Below are positions 6,032 through 13,037 of a DNA stretch of 13,688 nucleotides, piece by piece. The notes under the pieces are model-generated. The model worked only from the letters and a program-made list of their open reading frames with translations, was not told the DNA's origin and did no database searches. Position numbers and translations under genes: made by a program. Positions within the stretch are counted from its first letter, which is position 1; each line of letters begins with the position of its first letter. The stretch is from Actinomyces sp. (GTDB lineage: Bacteria > Actinomycetota > Acidimicrobiia > Acidimicrobiales > Aldehydirespiratoraceae). The DNA lies in contig RFFY01000032.1 in NCBI GenBank assembly GCA_003697065.1, positions 1-13,688 of the forward strand. Reading direction: 5' to 3'.

Positions 6032-6679
6032 ATGGCTGCACCCGTCGTCGGCAAGTCCGCCCGTACCCGCGCCCGCCTCGTGGCGGCCACCCGCGCCGCC
6101 ATCCGCGCCCGTGGCACCTTCACCGCCGCCGACGTCGCCGCCCGCGCCGAGGTGGTGCCCGCCACCTTCTACGCCCACTTCGCCTCCCGCGGCGACGCCC
6201 TCGCCGCCGCCTTCGCCGCCACCCTCGACGAGGTCGTCGACCTCGTCGGTGCCCACCTCGACCCCGCCCGCCTCGATCCGGCCCGACCCGACCGGGGGGC
6301 ACCGGCCGTCCTCGCCGCCTTCGTCGACGCCCTCGTCGACTTCTTCGCCCGCGAGGCCCGGGTGTTCCGCGCCGCCCTCGGCGATCTGGCCACCAACCCC
6401 GGTGTCCGGGCGACCTACCGGGCTCACGAGGAGTCGGCGATGGCACACCTCGTTCCCTTCGTCGCCGCCGTCCGCGGCACCGGCCCCGACGATCCGGCGG
6501 TGGTGCCCGTCGCCCGGGCCCTCCTCGTCGCCGGCCAGGGTCTCGACAATCCCCTCCTGTTCACGGGCGAGCACAGCGATGCGGAGCGCGCCGTCCTCGT
6601 CGCCGGCCTGTGCGCCCTCGTGACCGCCGACCCCAGAACCCCACCCAGCCCACGCCGTCCTCCCGGGAGACCCGCATGA
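6032..6679 (+). CDS. TetR family transcriptional regulator
   Basis: The 215-residue protein has the N-terminal TetR DNA-binding domain. KSARTRARLVAATRAAI is helix 1, and FTAADVAARAEVVPATFYAHFASRGDAL (30-57) contains the helix-turn-helix with the hallmark FYxHFxS/G-R/KxxL end. The rest is a helical ligand-binding domain with no motif that names the effector. ATG at 6032 is chosen over the in-frame ATG at 5999 because the earlier one would put the palindrome inside the coding region and homologues start close to the lysine-rich segment. The Pro/Arg-rich tail ends in ATGA, where the stop overlaps the start of the oxygenase gene. Being in one transcript with the oxygenase and divergent from the crotonase gene, it most likely represses both and itself. 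Confidence 0.9.
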   Translation: MAAPVVGKSARTRARLVAATRAAIRARGTFTAADVAARAEVVPATFYAHFASRGDALAAAFAATLDEVVDLVGAHLDPARLDPARPDRGAPAVLAAFVDALVDFFAREARVFRAALGDLATNPGVRATYRAHEESAMAHLVPFVAAVRGTGPDDPAVVPVARALLVAGQGLDNPLLFTGEHSDAERAVLVAGLCALVTADPRTPPSPRRPPGRPA

Positions 6680-8172
6680 CCACCATCGAGGCACCGACCC
6701 CGTCCACGGCGCCGCCGGCGGCCACCCCCCGCTGGCTCGAACGCGTCGACAACCCCTACCTCCAGGGCCCCTACGCCCCGGTCATCTCGGAGACGAGGGC
6801 GGTCGAGCTCGAGCTCGACGCCATCGGTGAGGTGCCCACCGACCTCACCGGCGCCTTCGTCCGCAACGGGCCCAACGCCGTGTTCGAGCCCCCCGGGCCC
6901 TACCACTGGTTCGACGGTGACGGCATGGTGCACGCCGTGTGGTTCCGGGAGGGCCGCGTCACCTACCGGAGTCGTCTCGTCCCCACCCGCGATCTGGCCG
7001 CCGAGTGGCGGGCGGGCCGGGCCCTGTTCCCCGGGGTGATGGACCGCGTCGACCCGGCCCGCCCCATCGCCTCGATGAAGGACACCGCCAACACCGACCT
7101 GGTGTGGCACCACGGGCGCCTGCTCGCCCTGTGGTACCTGTGCGGGGAGCCCTACCGGCTCGACCCGGTCACCCTCGAGCCCGACGGGATCGACGACTTC
7201 GGCGGCCGGCGCCGCACGACCGTGTCGGCACACCCGAAGCACGACCCCCGCACCGACGAGCTCGTCTGGTTCACCCTCGGTGACGTCGAGCCCCCCTTCA
7301 TGACCTACGGGGTGTGCGACCCCGACGGGACCCTGGTGCACGAGACCCCGATCGACCTGCCCGGGCCCCGCGCCCCCCACGACATCACCATCACCGCCAA
7401 CCACTCGATCCTCCACGACTTCCCCCTCTACCCCGACCCGGTGATCCTGCGCGAGCACGGGCACCGTGTCGTGCGCTTCCACCGCGACGAACCGACCCGC
7501 TTCGGCGTCATCGGCCGCCGCGAGGACGGGGTACGGGTCCGCTGGTTCGAGTTCGAGCCGGGCTATGTGCTGCACATGGTCAACGCCTGGGAGGACGGGG
7601 ACTGGATCGTCATGGACGGGTGCTTCCAGCCCGACCCGACCATCCGCCCCGATCCCGCCGAGGGGCCCCTGGCCTCGATGCTGGCCTACCTGCGGATCCG
7701 GGCCCATCTGCGACGCTGGCGGATGAACCTGCGCACGGGCGAGGCCGTCGAGGAGCAGCTCGACGACCTCAACGTCGAGTTCTGCCTGCCCGACACCGGA
7801 CGCTACGGCGAGCGCACCCGCTGGTCGTACCACCAGCACCTGCCCCTGGGTTCGCGGACGGTCGACTTCGCCGGGATCGTCAAGTACGACCACACCGACG
7901 CCTCCTCGGTGCGGTGGGACCATCCCGAGGGATGGATGGGCAGCGAGTCGCCCTTCGCCCCCCGCGACGGGGCCCGGGCCGAGGACGACGGCTACGTGCT
8001 GAGCTTCATGAGCCACGTCGACGGCCGCTCGGAGGTCTGGGTCTTCGACGCCACCGACATCGCGAGCGGACCGGTGTGCCGTGTGCCGCTACCGTCGCGG
8101 GTGCCGGTGGGGTTCCACGCCAAGTGGATCACCGGCGCCCAGGTGTGGGGCGAGACCGCGACCGCACCGTGA
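6676..8172 (+). CDS. Carotenoid-cleavage-type oxygenase (RPE65/lignostilbene dioxygenase family)
   Basis: The 498-residue protein belongs to the non-haem iron family that splits carbon-carbon double bonds of carotenoids, apocarotenoids or stilbene-like phenols with O2. All four iron-binding histidines are in family context: H186 (SAHPKHD), H235 (PRAPHDITIT), H300 (GYVLHMVNA) and H481 (VPVGFHAKW). GAFVRNGPN (59-67) and YHWFDGDGMVHAV (76-88) are classic N-terminal motifs, and Glu368 and Glu424 are candidates for second-shell ligands. Tyr97 and Lys135 may correspond to the phenol-contacting pair of lignostilbene enzymes, but I cannot align them. ATG at 6676 overlaps the tetR stop (ATGA) and has GGGAGA five bases upstream. 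The thiolase gene follows after 16 bases. Family assignment is firm, substrate unknown. Confidence 0.93.
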   Translation: MTTIEAPTPSTAPPAATPRWLERVDNPYLQGPYAPVISETRAVELELDAIGEVPTDLTGAFVRNGPNAVFEPPGPYHWFDGDGMVHAVWFREGRVTYRSRLVPTRDLAAEWRAGRALFPGVMDRVDPARPIASMKDTANTDLVWHHGRLLALWYLCGEPYRLDPVTLEPDGIDDFGGRRRTTVSAHPKHDPRTDELVWFTLGDVEPPFMTYGVCDPDGTLVHETPIDLPGPRAPHDITITANHSILHDFPLYPDPVILREHGHRVVRFHRDEPTRFGVIGRREDGVRVRWFEFEPGYVLHMVNAWEDGDWIVMDGCFQPDPTIRPDPAEGPLASMLAYLRIRAHLRRWRMNLRTGEAVEEQLDDLNVEFCLPDTGRYGERTRWSYHQHLPLGSRTVDFAGIVKYDHTDASSVRWDHPEGWMGSESPFAPRDGARAEDDGYVLSFMSHVDGRSEVWVFDATDIASGPVCRVPLPSRVPVGFHAKWITGAQVWGETATAP

Positions 8173-8188
8173 CCCGAGGGGGAACAGC

Positions 8189-9445
8189 GTGACCAACGTG
8201 CTGCGGCCCGAGCCGATCTTCGTGCTCGGGGGTGCCCAGACCGACTTCGCCCGCAACTTCGCCCGGGAGGGTGTCGAGCTCGTCGACGTGATCGACGAGG
8301 TCGCCCATGCCGCCCTGGCCGACGCCCGCGTCGACCCCGCCTTCGTCGAGACCGCCCACGTGGGCAACTTCACGGCCGAGCTCTTCTGCCGCCAGGGCCA
8401 GCTCGGCGGGCTCCTCGCCATGGTCGATCCCGCCTTCGCCGGCCTGCCCATCGGGCGCCACGAGGCCGCCTGCGCCTCGGGGAGCATCGCCACCCTGGCG
8501 GCCACCGCCGAACTCGAGGCGGGCCGTTACTCGACCGCCCTGGTCGTTGGGGTCGAGCAGATGCGCAACGTGCCGGGCGCCACCGCCGCCGAGTACATCG
8601 GCGGTCCCGCCATGTGGTCGGGTCACGAGGCGACCGATGTCGAGTTCCCGTGGCCCCACCAGTTCAGCCTCCTCGCCGACGAGTACGAGCGGCGCTACGG
8701 GCTCGACGAGGAACACCTGCGGGCCATCGCCCGCCTGAACTTCGACAACGCCCGGCGCAACCCCCTGGCCCAGACCCGCTCCTGGCGCTTCGACGAGCGG
8801 AGCTTCACCGACGACGAGCACGCCAACCCCGTCATCGAGGGCCGGATCCGCAAGCAGGACTGTGGTCAGATCACCGACGGGGCCGCCGCCGTGGTGCTCG
8901 CCCGCGCCGACCGGGCCGCCGAGTGGGCCGCCGAGCGGGGTGTCGACCTCGACGAGGTGCCGCGCATCACGGGGTTCGGGCACCGGACCATGCCCATCAC
9001 CCTCGAGGCCAAGCTGAAGGCGTCGGCGGAGAGTCCCTACGTGTTCCCCCACGTGCGGGCCGCCTTCTGCGACGCCCTGGGCCGCGCCGGGCTGGCCGAC
9101 GTCCACGAGCTCGATCTGGTCGAGGTGCACGATTGCTTCACCTCCACCGAGTACATGACCATCGACCACATGGGCCTCACCGATCCGGGCCGGAGCTTCG
9201 AGGCCATCGAGGAGGGCGTCATCGCCTTCGACGGGCCGCTCCCGGTCAACCCCTCGGGTGGCCTCATCGGCCTGGGTCACCCCGTCGGCGCCACCGGGGT
9301 GCGCATGCTCAACGACGCCCGCCGCCAGGTGGCCCAGGTGGCCGGTGAGATCCAGGTCGACGGGGCGCGCCGGGCCGGCACCTTGAACATCGGGGGCTCG
9401 GCCACGACGGTGGTGAGCTTCGTCGTCGAGGCGGGAGCGACCTGA
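8189..9445 (+). CDS. SCP-x/acetyl-CoA acetyltransferase-type thiolase
   Basis: The 418-residue product is a thiolase-fold enzyme that cleaves or forms beta-ketoacyl-CoA. The nucleophile is Cys95 in EAACASG. HDCF (314-317) and GGLIGLGHPVGATG (357-370) complete the active site. The C-terminal CxG of ordinary thiolases is replaced by NIGGSATT, and the presence of HDCF puts it in the SCP-x/SCP2-thiolase group, where the Cys of HDCF is the second catalytic cysteine. GTG at 8189 is chosen because GAGGGGGA lies five bases upstream and the N-terminus IFVLGGAQTDF is the normal first strand. It lies 16 bases after the oxygenase gene and is surely cotranscribed. A degradative role on the cleavage product is inferred. 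Confidence 0.9.
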   Translation: MTNVLRPEPIFVLGGAQTDFARNFAREGVELVDVIDEVAHAALADARVDPAFVETAHVGNFTAELFCRQGQLGGLLAMVDPAFAGLPIGRHEAACASGSIATLAATAELEAGRYSTALVVGVEQMRNVPGATAAEYIGGPAMWSGHEATDVEFPWPHQFSLLADEYERRYGLDEEHLRAIARLNFDNARRNPLAQTRSWRFDERSFTDDEHANPVIEGRIRKQDCGQITDGAAAVVLARADRAAEWAAERGVDLDEVPRITGFGHRTMPITLEAKLKASAESPYVFPHVRAAFCDALGRAGLADVHELDLVEVHDCFTSTEYMTIDHMGLTDPGRSFEAIEEGVIAFDGPLPVNPSGGLIGLGHPVGATGVRMLNDARRQVAQVAGEIQVDGARRAGTLNIGGSATTVVSFVVEAGAT

Positions 9446-9517
9446 GGGGCGTGGTGTCGATGGCCCGGTCCCGGCGATGGCCGGATCCCACCCACGGAGG
9501 CCACGGGTCCCGGCCGC

Positions 9518-9523
9518 TAGATT
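9518..9523 (+). promoter_or_regulatory. -10 element of tRNA-Lys
   Basis: TAGATT ends six bases before the first base of the mature tRNA. It is the only TA dinucleotide between the thiolase stop and the tRNA, so it is the only TANNNT candidate. Confidence 0.55.
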
Positions 9524-9529
9524 GGCGCC

Positions 9530-9602
9530 GGGCCGCTAGCTCATCGGGTAGAGCAGGGGACTTTTAATCCCAAGGTGCCGGGTTCGAGACCCGGGCGGCC
9601 CA
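9530..9602 (+). tRNA. tRNA-Lys (anticodon UUU)
   Basis: A full cloverleaf of 73 bases can be folded. The acceptor stem is GGGCCGC/GCGGCCC with A as the discriminator base. The D stem is GCTC/GAGC with loop ATCGGGTA. The anticodon loop is CTTTTAA with TTT at 9563-9565. The variable loop is AGGTG, and the T arm is CCGGG-TTCGAGA-CCCGG. Four of five anticodon-stem pairs form; G27 opposes A43. The 3' CCA is not encoded. It reads AAA/AAG codons. Confidence 0.97.
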
Positions 9603-9620
9603 CGCCCGAACCCGTCCACC

Positions 9621-9626
9621 TAGGCT
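9621..9626 (+). promoter_or_regulatory. -10 element of LLM oxidoreductase gene (leaderless type)
   Basis: TAGGCT lies seven bases before the ATG at 9634 and 18 bases after the tRNA end. No Shine-Dalgarno sequence is present. Confidence 0.55.
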
Positions 9627-9633
9627 GGCGCTC

Positions 9634-10653
9634 ATGCGCATCGGGATCGCCGTGGGCGGCGTCGACGCCGAGGTGATCGACTTCGTCCGTGAGGCCGAAC
9701 GCCTCGGTGCCGAGTCGGTGTGGGTCCCCGAGGCCTGGGGTCACGACGCTCTGACCCCGCTGGGCGCCCTGGCGGCGACGACCGGGCGGATCGCCCTCGC
9801 CAGCGGGGTCGTGCAGCTCGGTACCCGCACGCCGGCCATGCTCGCCATGTCGGCCCTGTCCCTCCAGCACCTGTCGGGGGGGCGCTTCCGCCTCGGTGTG
9901 GGGGTGAGCGGCCCCCAGGTGATGGAGGGCTGGCACGGGGTGCGCTTCGACCGGCCGGTGCAGCGCACCCGTGAGACGATCGAGATCCTGCGCCTCGTCA
10001 CCGCCGGCGAGCGCCTCGTCTACGACGGTGAGATCCACCGCCTGCCCCTGCCGGGGGGCGAGGGCCGTGCCCTGCGGGTGGCGGCACCACCGGCCCCCGT
10101 ACCCGTCTACGTCGCCGCCCTCGGTCCCCGCAACCTGCGCCTGACCGGCGAGCTCGCCGACGGCTGGCTGGGCAACTCGTTCCTGTGCCCCACCGCCCAC
10201 GTGTTCCTCGACGAGATCCGGGCGGGGGCGGAGGCGGCGGGCCGGGATCCGGCCGAGATCGACATCACCGTGGGGGTGTCGTGCGAGATCACCGACGAGG
10301 TCGAGGCGGCGGGACGTCGCCACGCCGCCGGCTTCGCCTTCACCTTCGGGGCGATGGGTTCGAGCCGGTCCAACTTCTACAACGCCGCTTTGACCCGCCA
10401 GGGCTACGGCGATGTCGTCGCCGAGGTCGAACGCCTCTGGCGCGCCGGTGACCGCGATGCCGCCCGCCGCGCCGTGCCCGTCGAGTTGGGCCTGGGCATG
10501 AACCTGATCGGACCGCCGGCCGAGATCCGACGCCGCCTGGTCGAGTACCGCGACGCCGGCGTCGACATGTTGCGGGTGACGCCCGTCGGGGAGACCCTCG
10601 ACGACAGGCTGGCGGTGCTCGGACACCTCCTCGACATCGCCCGGACCGTGTGA
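9634..10653 (+). CDS. LLM-class (F420-dependent type) oxidoreductase
   Basis: The 339-residue protein is a luciferase-like TIM-barrel enzyme. AERLGAESVWVPEAWGHDALTPLGALAA (22-49) and TGRIALASGVVQLGTRTPAMLA (50-71) are the first barrel strands as found in actinobacterial F420-dependent members such as methylene-tetrahydromethanopterin-reductase-like proteins. LSGGRFRLGVGVSGPQV (80-96), the VYVAALGPRNLRLTGELADGWLGN stretch and the C-terminal GPPAEIRRRLVEYRDAGVDMLRV complete the family pattern. The cofactor is F420 or FMN; F420 is favoured from the actinobacterial setting but not proven by sequence. Substrates of this group vary widely. Start ATG at 9634 follows a leaderless-type -10. The gene stands alone, tail to tail with the PH-domain gene 22 bases away. 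Confidence 0.9.
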   Translation: MRIGIAVGGVDAEVIDFVREAERLGAESVWVPEAWGHDALTPLGALAATTGRIALASGVVQLGTRTPAMLAMSALSLQHLSGGRFRLGVGVSGPQVMEGWHGVRFDRPVQRTRETIEILRLVTAGERLVYDGEIHRLPLPGGEGRALRVAAPPAPVPVYVAALGPRNLRLTGELADGWLGNSFLCPTAHVFLDEIRAGAEAAGRDPAEIDITVGVSCEITDEVEAAGRRHAAGFAFTFGAMGSSRSNFYNAALTRQGYGDVVAEVERLWRAGDRDAARRAVPVELGLGMNLIGPPAEIRRRLVEYRDAGVDMLRVTPVGETLDDRLAVLGHLLDIARTV

Positions 10654-10675
10654 GGCGGCGGCGCGCCGGCGGGGG

Positions 10676-11146
10676 TCAGGCGGCGAGGGTGTCGGGGCCA
10701 TCTTGGTCGCGCATGACGGCGATGGCCCGGTAGAGGTCCTCGGCGAGGTCGTCGAGGCCGCTGCCGTAGAGGGGTGCCAACCCCACCCGGACCCGGCGCC
10801 CGGTCCCGTCCTCGAGATACAGGCTCCGTGCGCCGTCGACGCGGTCGTCGCCGGGTGCCTCGTCCTCGTGACCGAAGCGGGGTCTCGGCTCGACGACGTC
10901 GGTGATGCGCACCTCCGTCAGCGGGATCTCGTGGTGTGACCAGAAGTTCTGCACCACCACGGCCTCGGGCGTGACGATGACGGCCATGGCCGCCAGGCGA
11001 CGCACGGCCGCGACGAGGGCGGCGGCGACGGCGAGAATGAGCATCAGAGGCAGGCGGGCCGGCACCAGGGCGAAGATGGCCAGCCCGACGATCGTCCCCA
11101 TCACGATCGTCGCACGCGCCGTGCGGGCGACGACGATTCCGTCCAC
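10676..11146 (-). CDS. Small membrane protein with bacterial PH-like domain
   Basis: The 156-residue product has two adjacent hydrophobic helices (about 12-30 and 32-50) joined by a short PAR turn, followed by a beta-rich domain starting MAVIVTPEAVVVQNFWSHHEIPLTEVRITDV (54-84). This layout is that of the bacterial PH_6 family of actinobacterial membrane proteins, in which the membrane hairpin is followed by a PH-like fold. Function in this family is unknown. GTG at 11146 is chosen because GATACT ends six bases upstream in the leaderless arrangement, and because the sequence upstream does not look like protein. The gene diverges from the amidohydrolase gene and converges on the LLM gene. Confidence 0.75.
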   Translation of the reverse strand: MDGIVVARTARATIVMGTIVGLAIFALVPARLPLMLILAVAAALVAAVRRLAAMAVIVTPEAVVVQNFWSHHEIPLTEVRITDVVEPRPRFGHEDEAPGDDRVDGARSLYLEDGTGRRVRVGLAPLYGSGLDDLAEDLYRAIAVMRDQDGPDTLAA

Positions 11147-11152
11147 GCGCGG

Positions 11153-11158
11153 AGTATC
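11153..11158 (-). promoter_or_regulatory. -10 element of PH-domain gene (leaderless type)
   Basis: GATACT on the minus strand with six bases to the GTG at 11146. It keeps four of six TATAAT positions. Confidence 0.4.
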
Positions 11159-11273
11159 GCGCCGGAGTCGGGGCTGGGGTTCGCGGCAGACGGTGACCTT
11201 CGACACGCGGGTGGCGACCGTGCCCGGGCGGCTCCGGTGGCACCCCCGGTGCCCTGCCTGCAACGATGAGCTG

Positions 11274-12458
11274 ATGCCCGACCTGTCGAGCGACGATCGT
11301 CCCGTGTCCGCCGACTCCCACGTGGTGGAGGGTCCCGAGGTCTTCGCCGGCCTCGCCGAACGCTTCGGTGACGAGGCGCCGCGGGTGGTCCACCGCCCCG
11401 GCGGCGGTGACCACATCGTGATCCCGTCGCGGGGTGACGGGGGAGTGAACGTGGGTCTGATGGCGCTGGCCGCCACCCGCCTCGACCACGCCCGGCCCCT
11501 GGAGCGGCGGCCGGGGCACAAGCCGGGCACCGGGAGCATCGAGGATCCCGAGATCCAGGCCTACCTGACCGGCGGCTACGCCGCCCTGCGACCCGGACTG
11601 CGCGACGGCGCCCGTCGGGCCGAGGACCAGGACATCGACGGACTGGCGGCCGAGGTCCTCTATCCCGGGTACTTCTCGATGTTCTCCCTGCGCGACGTGG
11701 AGCTGTTGGTGGCACTCCAGCGCAACTACAACGACTGGCTGGCGGACCACACCCGGGCGTCGAACGGTCGCCTCATCGGGTTGGCGGCCCTGCCGGTCCA
11801 GGATCCCCAGCGGGCCGTGGCCGAACTCGAGCGGGCCATCGACCTGGGCCACCGGGGGGTCGTCATCCCCAGCAACGCGCCGAAGGGACGCCGCTACTGC
11901 GACCCCGAGTTCGATCCCCTGTGGGCCCGCGCCCAGGAAGCCGGCGTGCCGGTGTCGTTCCACGTGGGGTGCTTCTCCCACATCCCCGCCTGGCTCAAGC
12001 AGAGCGCCGGCCGCGACCCGATCACGGTGTACGCCGGCACGGCCAGCCTCATCCACGACACCCTGGTCGAGCTGATGTGTCGGGGGGTGTGCCGACGCTT
12101 CCCCGACCTCCGCTTCGTCGTCGCCGAGTTCAACGCCGGCTGGATCGCCCACTGGCTCGATCGGGTCGATCAGGGATGGCGCCGGGAGTACGCGAAGGAC
12201 CCCAGCGGTCCCGCCGTCGAACCCGTGCACGAGATCTGGCGTCGCCAGTTCTTCGCCACCGTCGAGGACGACCGCGCCGCCCTGCTCACCCGCGAGATGC
12301 TCGGCGACGAGACCCTCGTGTGGGGTTCGGACTACCCCCACACCGACTCGACCTGGCCGTGTTCGGTCGCGGTGCTCGACGAGATCCTCGCCGACCAGCC
12401 CCCGGCGACCCGATCGGCGATCACCCGCGACAACGTGGCGCGCCTGTACGGCCTGTGA
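11274..12458 (+). CDS. Amidohydrolase 2 family metal-dependent hydrolase
   Basis: The 394-residue protein belongs to the amidohydrolase_2 group (ACMSD-like TIM barrels that act as decarboxylases or hydrolases). SADSHVVEGPEVF (12-24) resembles the first metal-binding strand of this group in actinobacteria. H230 in VSFHVGCFSHIPAW, E285 in FVVAEFNAGWIAHWLDR and D353 in VWGSDYPHTDSTWP are at the expected places for metal and catalytic residues. The arrangement AALPVQDPQRAVAELERAIDLGHRGVVIPS is typical. ATG at 11274 fits the position of the DSH motif; AACGAT six bases upstream is only a weak match to the -10 form seen elsewhere, and no ribosome site is clear. It is followed by an SRPBCC gene 40 bases on. 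The substrate is unknown; an aromatic acid is usual in the family. Confidence 0.87.
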   Translation: MPDLSSDDRPVSADSHVVEGPEVFAGLAERFGDEAPRVVHRPGGGDHIVIPSRGDGGVNVGLMALAATRLDHARPLERRPGHKPGTGSIEDPEIQAYLTGGYAALRPGLRDGARRAEDQDIDGLAAEVLYPGYFSMFSLRDVELLVALQRNYNDWLADHTRASNGRLIGLAALPVQDPQRAVAELERAIDLGHRGVVIPSNAPKGRRYCDPEFDPLWARAQEAGVPVSFHVGCFSHIPAWLKQSAGRDPITVYAGTASLIHDTLVELMCRGVCRRFPDLRFVVAEFNAGWIAHWLDRVDQGWRREYAKDPSGPAVEPVHEIWRRQFFATVEDDRAALLTREMLGDETLVWGSDYPHTDSTWPCSVAVLDEILADQPPATRSAITRDNVARLYGL

Positions 12459-12498
12459 CCCCGGTGTCGGCGCTCGTCGCCCTGTCCCCGGTCGTGCG

Positions 12499-12948
12499 AT
12501 GACGCGTCCGCGCGCCATCTCGGTGGCCATCGTGATCGAGCGACCCGTGGCCGAGGTCTGGTCCGAGGTCGCCGACATCGCCCGCCACGTCGACTGGATG
12601 GCCGACGCCGTGGCCATCCGCTTCCTCACCGACACCCGCCGGGGTGTCGGCACCCGTTTCGCCTGCGACACGCGGATCGGGCCCCTGTCGACCACCGACG
12701 TCATGGAGGTCACGGTGTGGGACGAGCCGCGCCGTCTGGGGGTGCGCCACGTGGGTCTCGTGACCGGAGTGGGTGAGTTCGTCCTCGTCGCCCTCGACGG
12801 GGCCCGGACCGAGTTCCGCTGGGACGAGGACCTGACCTTCCCCTGGTTCCTCGGGGGTCCGCTGGGCGCCCTCGTCGCCCGGCCCGTCCTGCGTCTGGTA
12901 TGGCGGCGCAACCTCGCCCGCTTGAAGGAGCGCCTCGAACGGGGGTGA
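12499..12948 (+). CDS. SRPBCC family protein (polyketide cyclase/START-like fold)
   Basis: The 149-residue product begins ISVAIVIERPVAEVWSEVADIARHVDWM, the first strand and helix of the SRPBCC helix-grip fold, and ends with the long helix ARPVLRLVWRRNLARLKERLER that closes the ligand cavity. The central FRWDEDLTFPWFLGG strand is also typical. Members bind hydrophobic ligands, and some are cyclases or lipid carriers; nothing here fixes the ligand. ATG at 12499 lies 40 bases after the amidohydrolase stop without a clear promoter or ribosome site, so cotranscription is likely. No stop-proximal terminator with a T run is visible after it. Confidence 0.8.
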   Translation: MTRPRAISVAIVIERPVAEVWSEVADIARHVDWMADAVAIRFLTDTRRGVGTRFACDTRIGPLSTTDVMEVTVWDEPRRLGVRHVGLVTGVGEFVLVALDGARTEFRWDEDLTFPWFLGGPLGALVARPVLRLVWRRNLARLKERLERG

Positions 12949-13025
12949 GCCCGGGGCGGCGCCCGGCGCCCGGTCATGAGCCGTCTTTCACACCCGTACG
13001 ATCGGACCCGCTTCGGGGGTCGACG

Positions 13026-13031
13026 TACAGT
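13026..13031 (+). promoter_or_regulatory. -10 element of lipoprotein gene (leaderless type)
   Basis: TACAGT lies six bases before the ATG at 13038 in a gap of 89 bases after the SRPBCC gene. No Shine-Dalgarno sequence is present. Confidence 0.55.
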
Positions 13032-13037
13032 GGCGAC

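Noticed and set aside
3442..6675. Very long plus-strand open frame running into the oxygenase gene (over 1,500 codons in all)
   Set aside because: The first two thirds are antisense to the kinase, small-protein and crotonase genes and overlap tetR out of frame. The real protein starts at 6676, shown by the ATGA overlap, the ribosome site and family motifs.
9530..9633. tRNA gene as a possible integration site
   Set aside because: No integrase, no repeated tRNA 3' end and no change in base composition on either side.
9541..10701. Minus-strand frame ending in a peptide like GLEPGTLGLKVPCSTR
   Set aside because: That peptide is the well-known artefact of translating the reverse strand of a tRNA-Lys gene; the rest is antisense to the LLM gene.
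11262..11267. AACGAT six bases before the amidohydrolase start as a -10 element
   Set aside because: The spacing fits the leaderless pattern but the first base is A instead of T, so it is too weak to list as a feature.
12950..12975. GC-rich inverted repeat after the SRPBCC gene
   Set aside because: A CCGGG/CCCGG stem can be drawn but there is no T run, and such stems are common by chance at this GC content.
10404..12977. 857-codon minus-strand frame
   Set aside because: Antisense to the amidohydrolase and SRPBCC genes and out of frame with the PH-domain gene; Arg/Gly/Val-rich with no recognisable domain.
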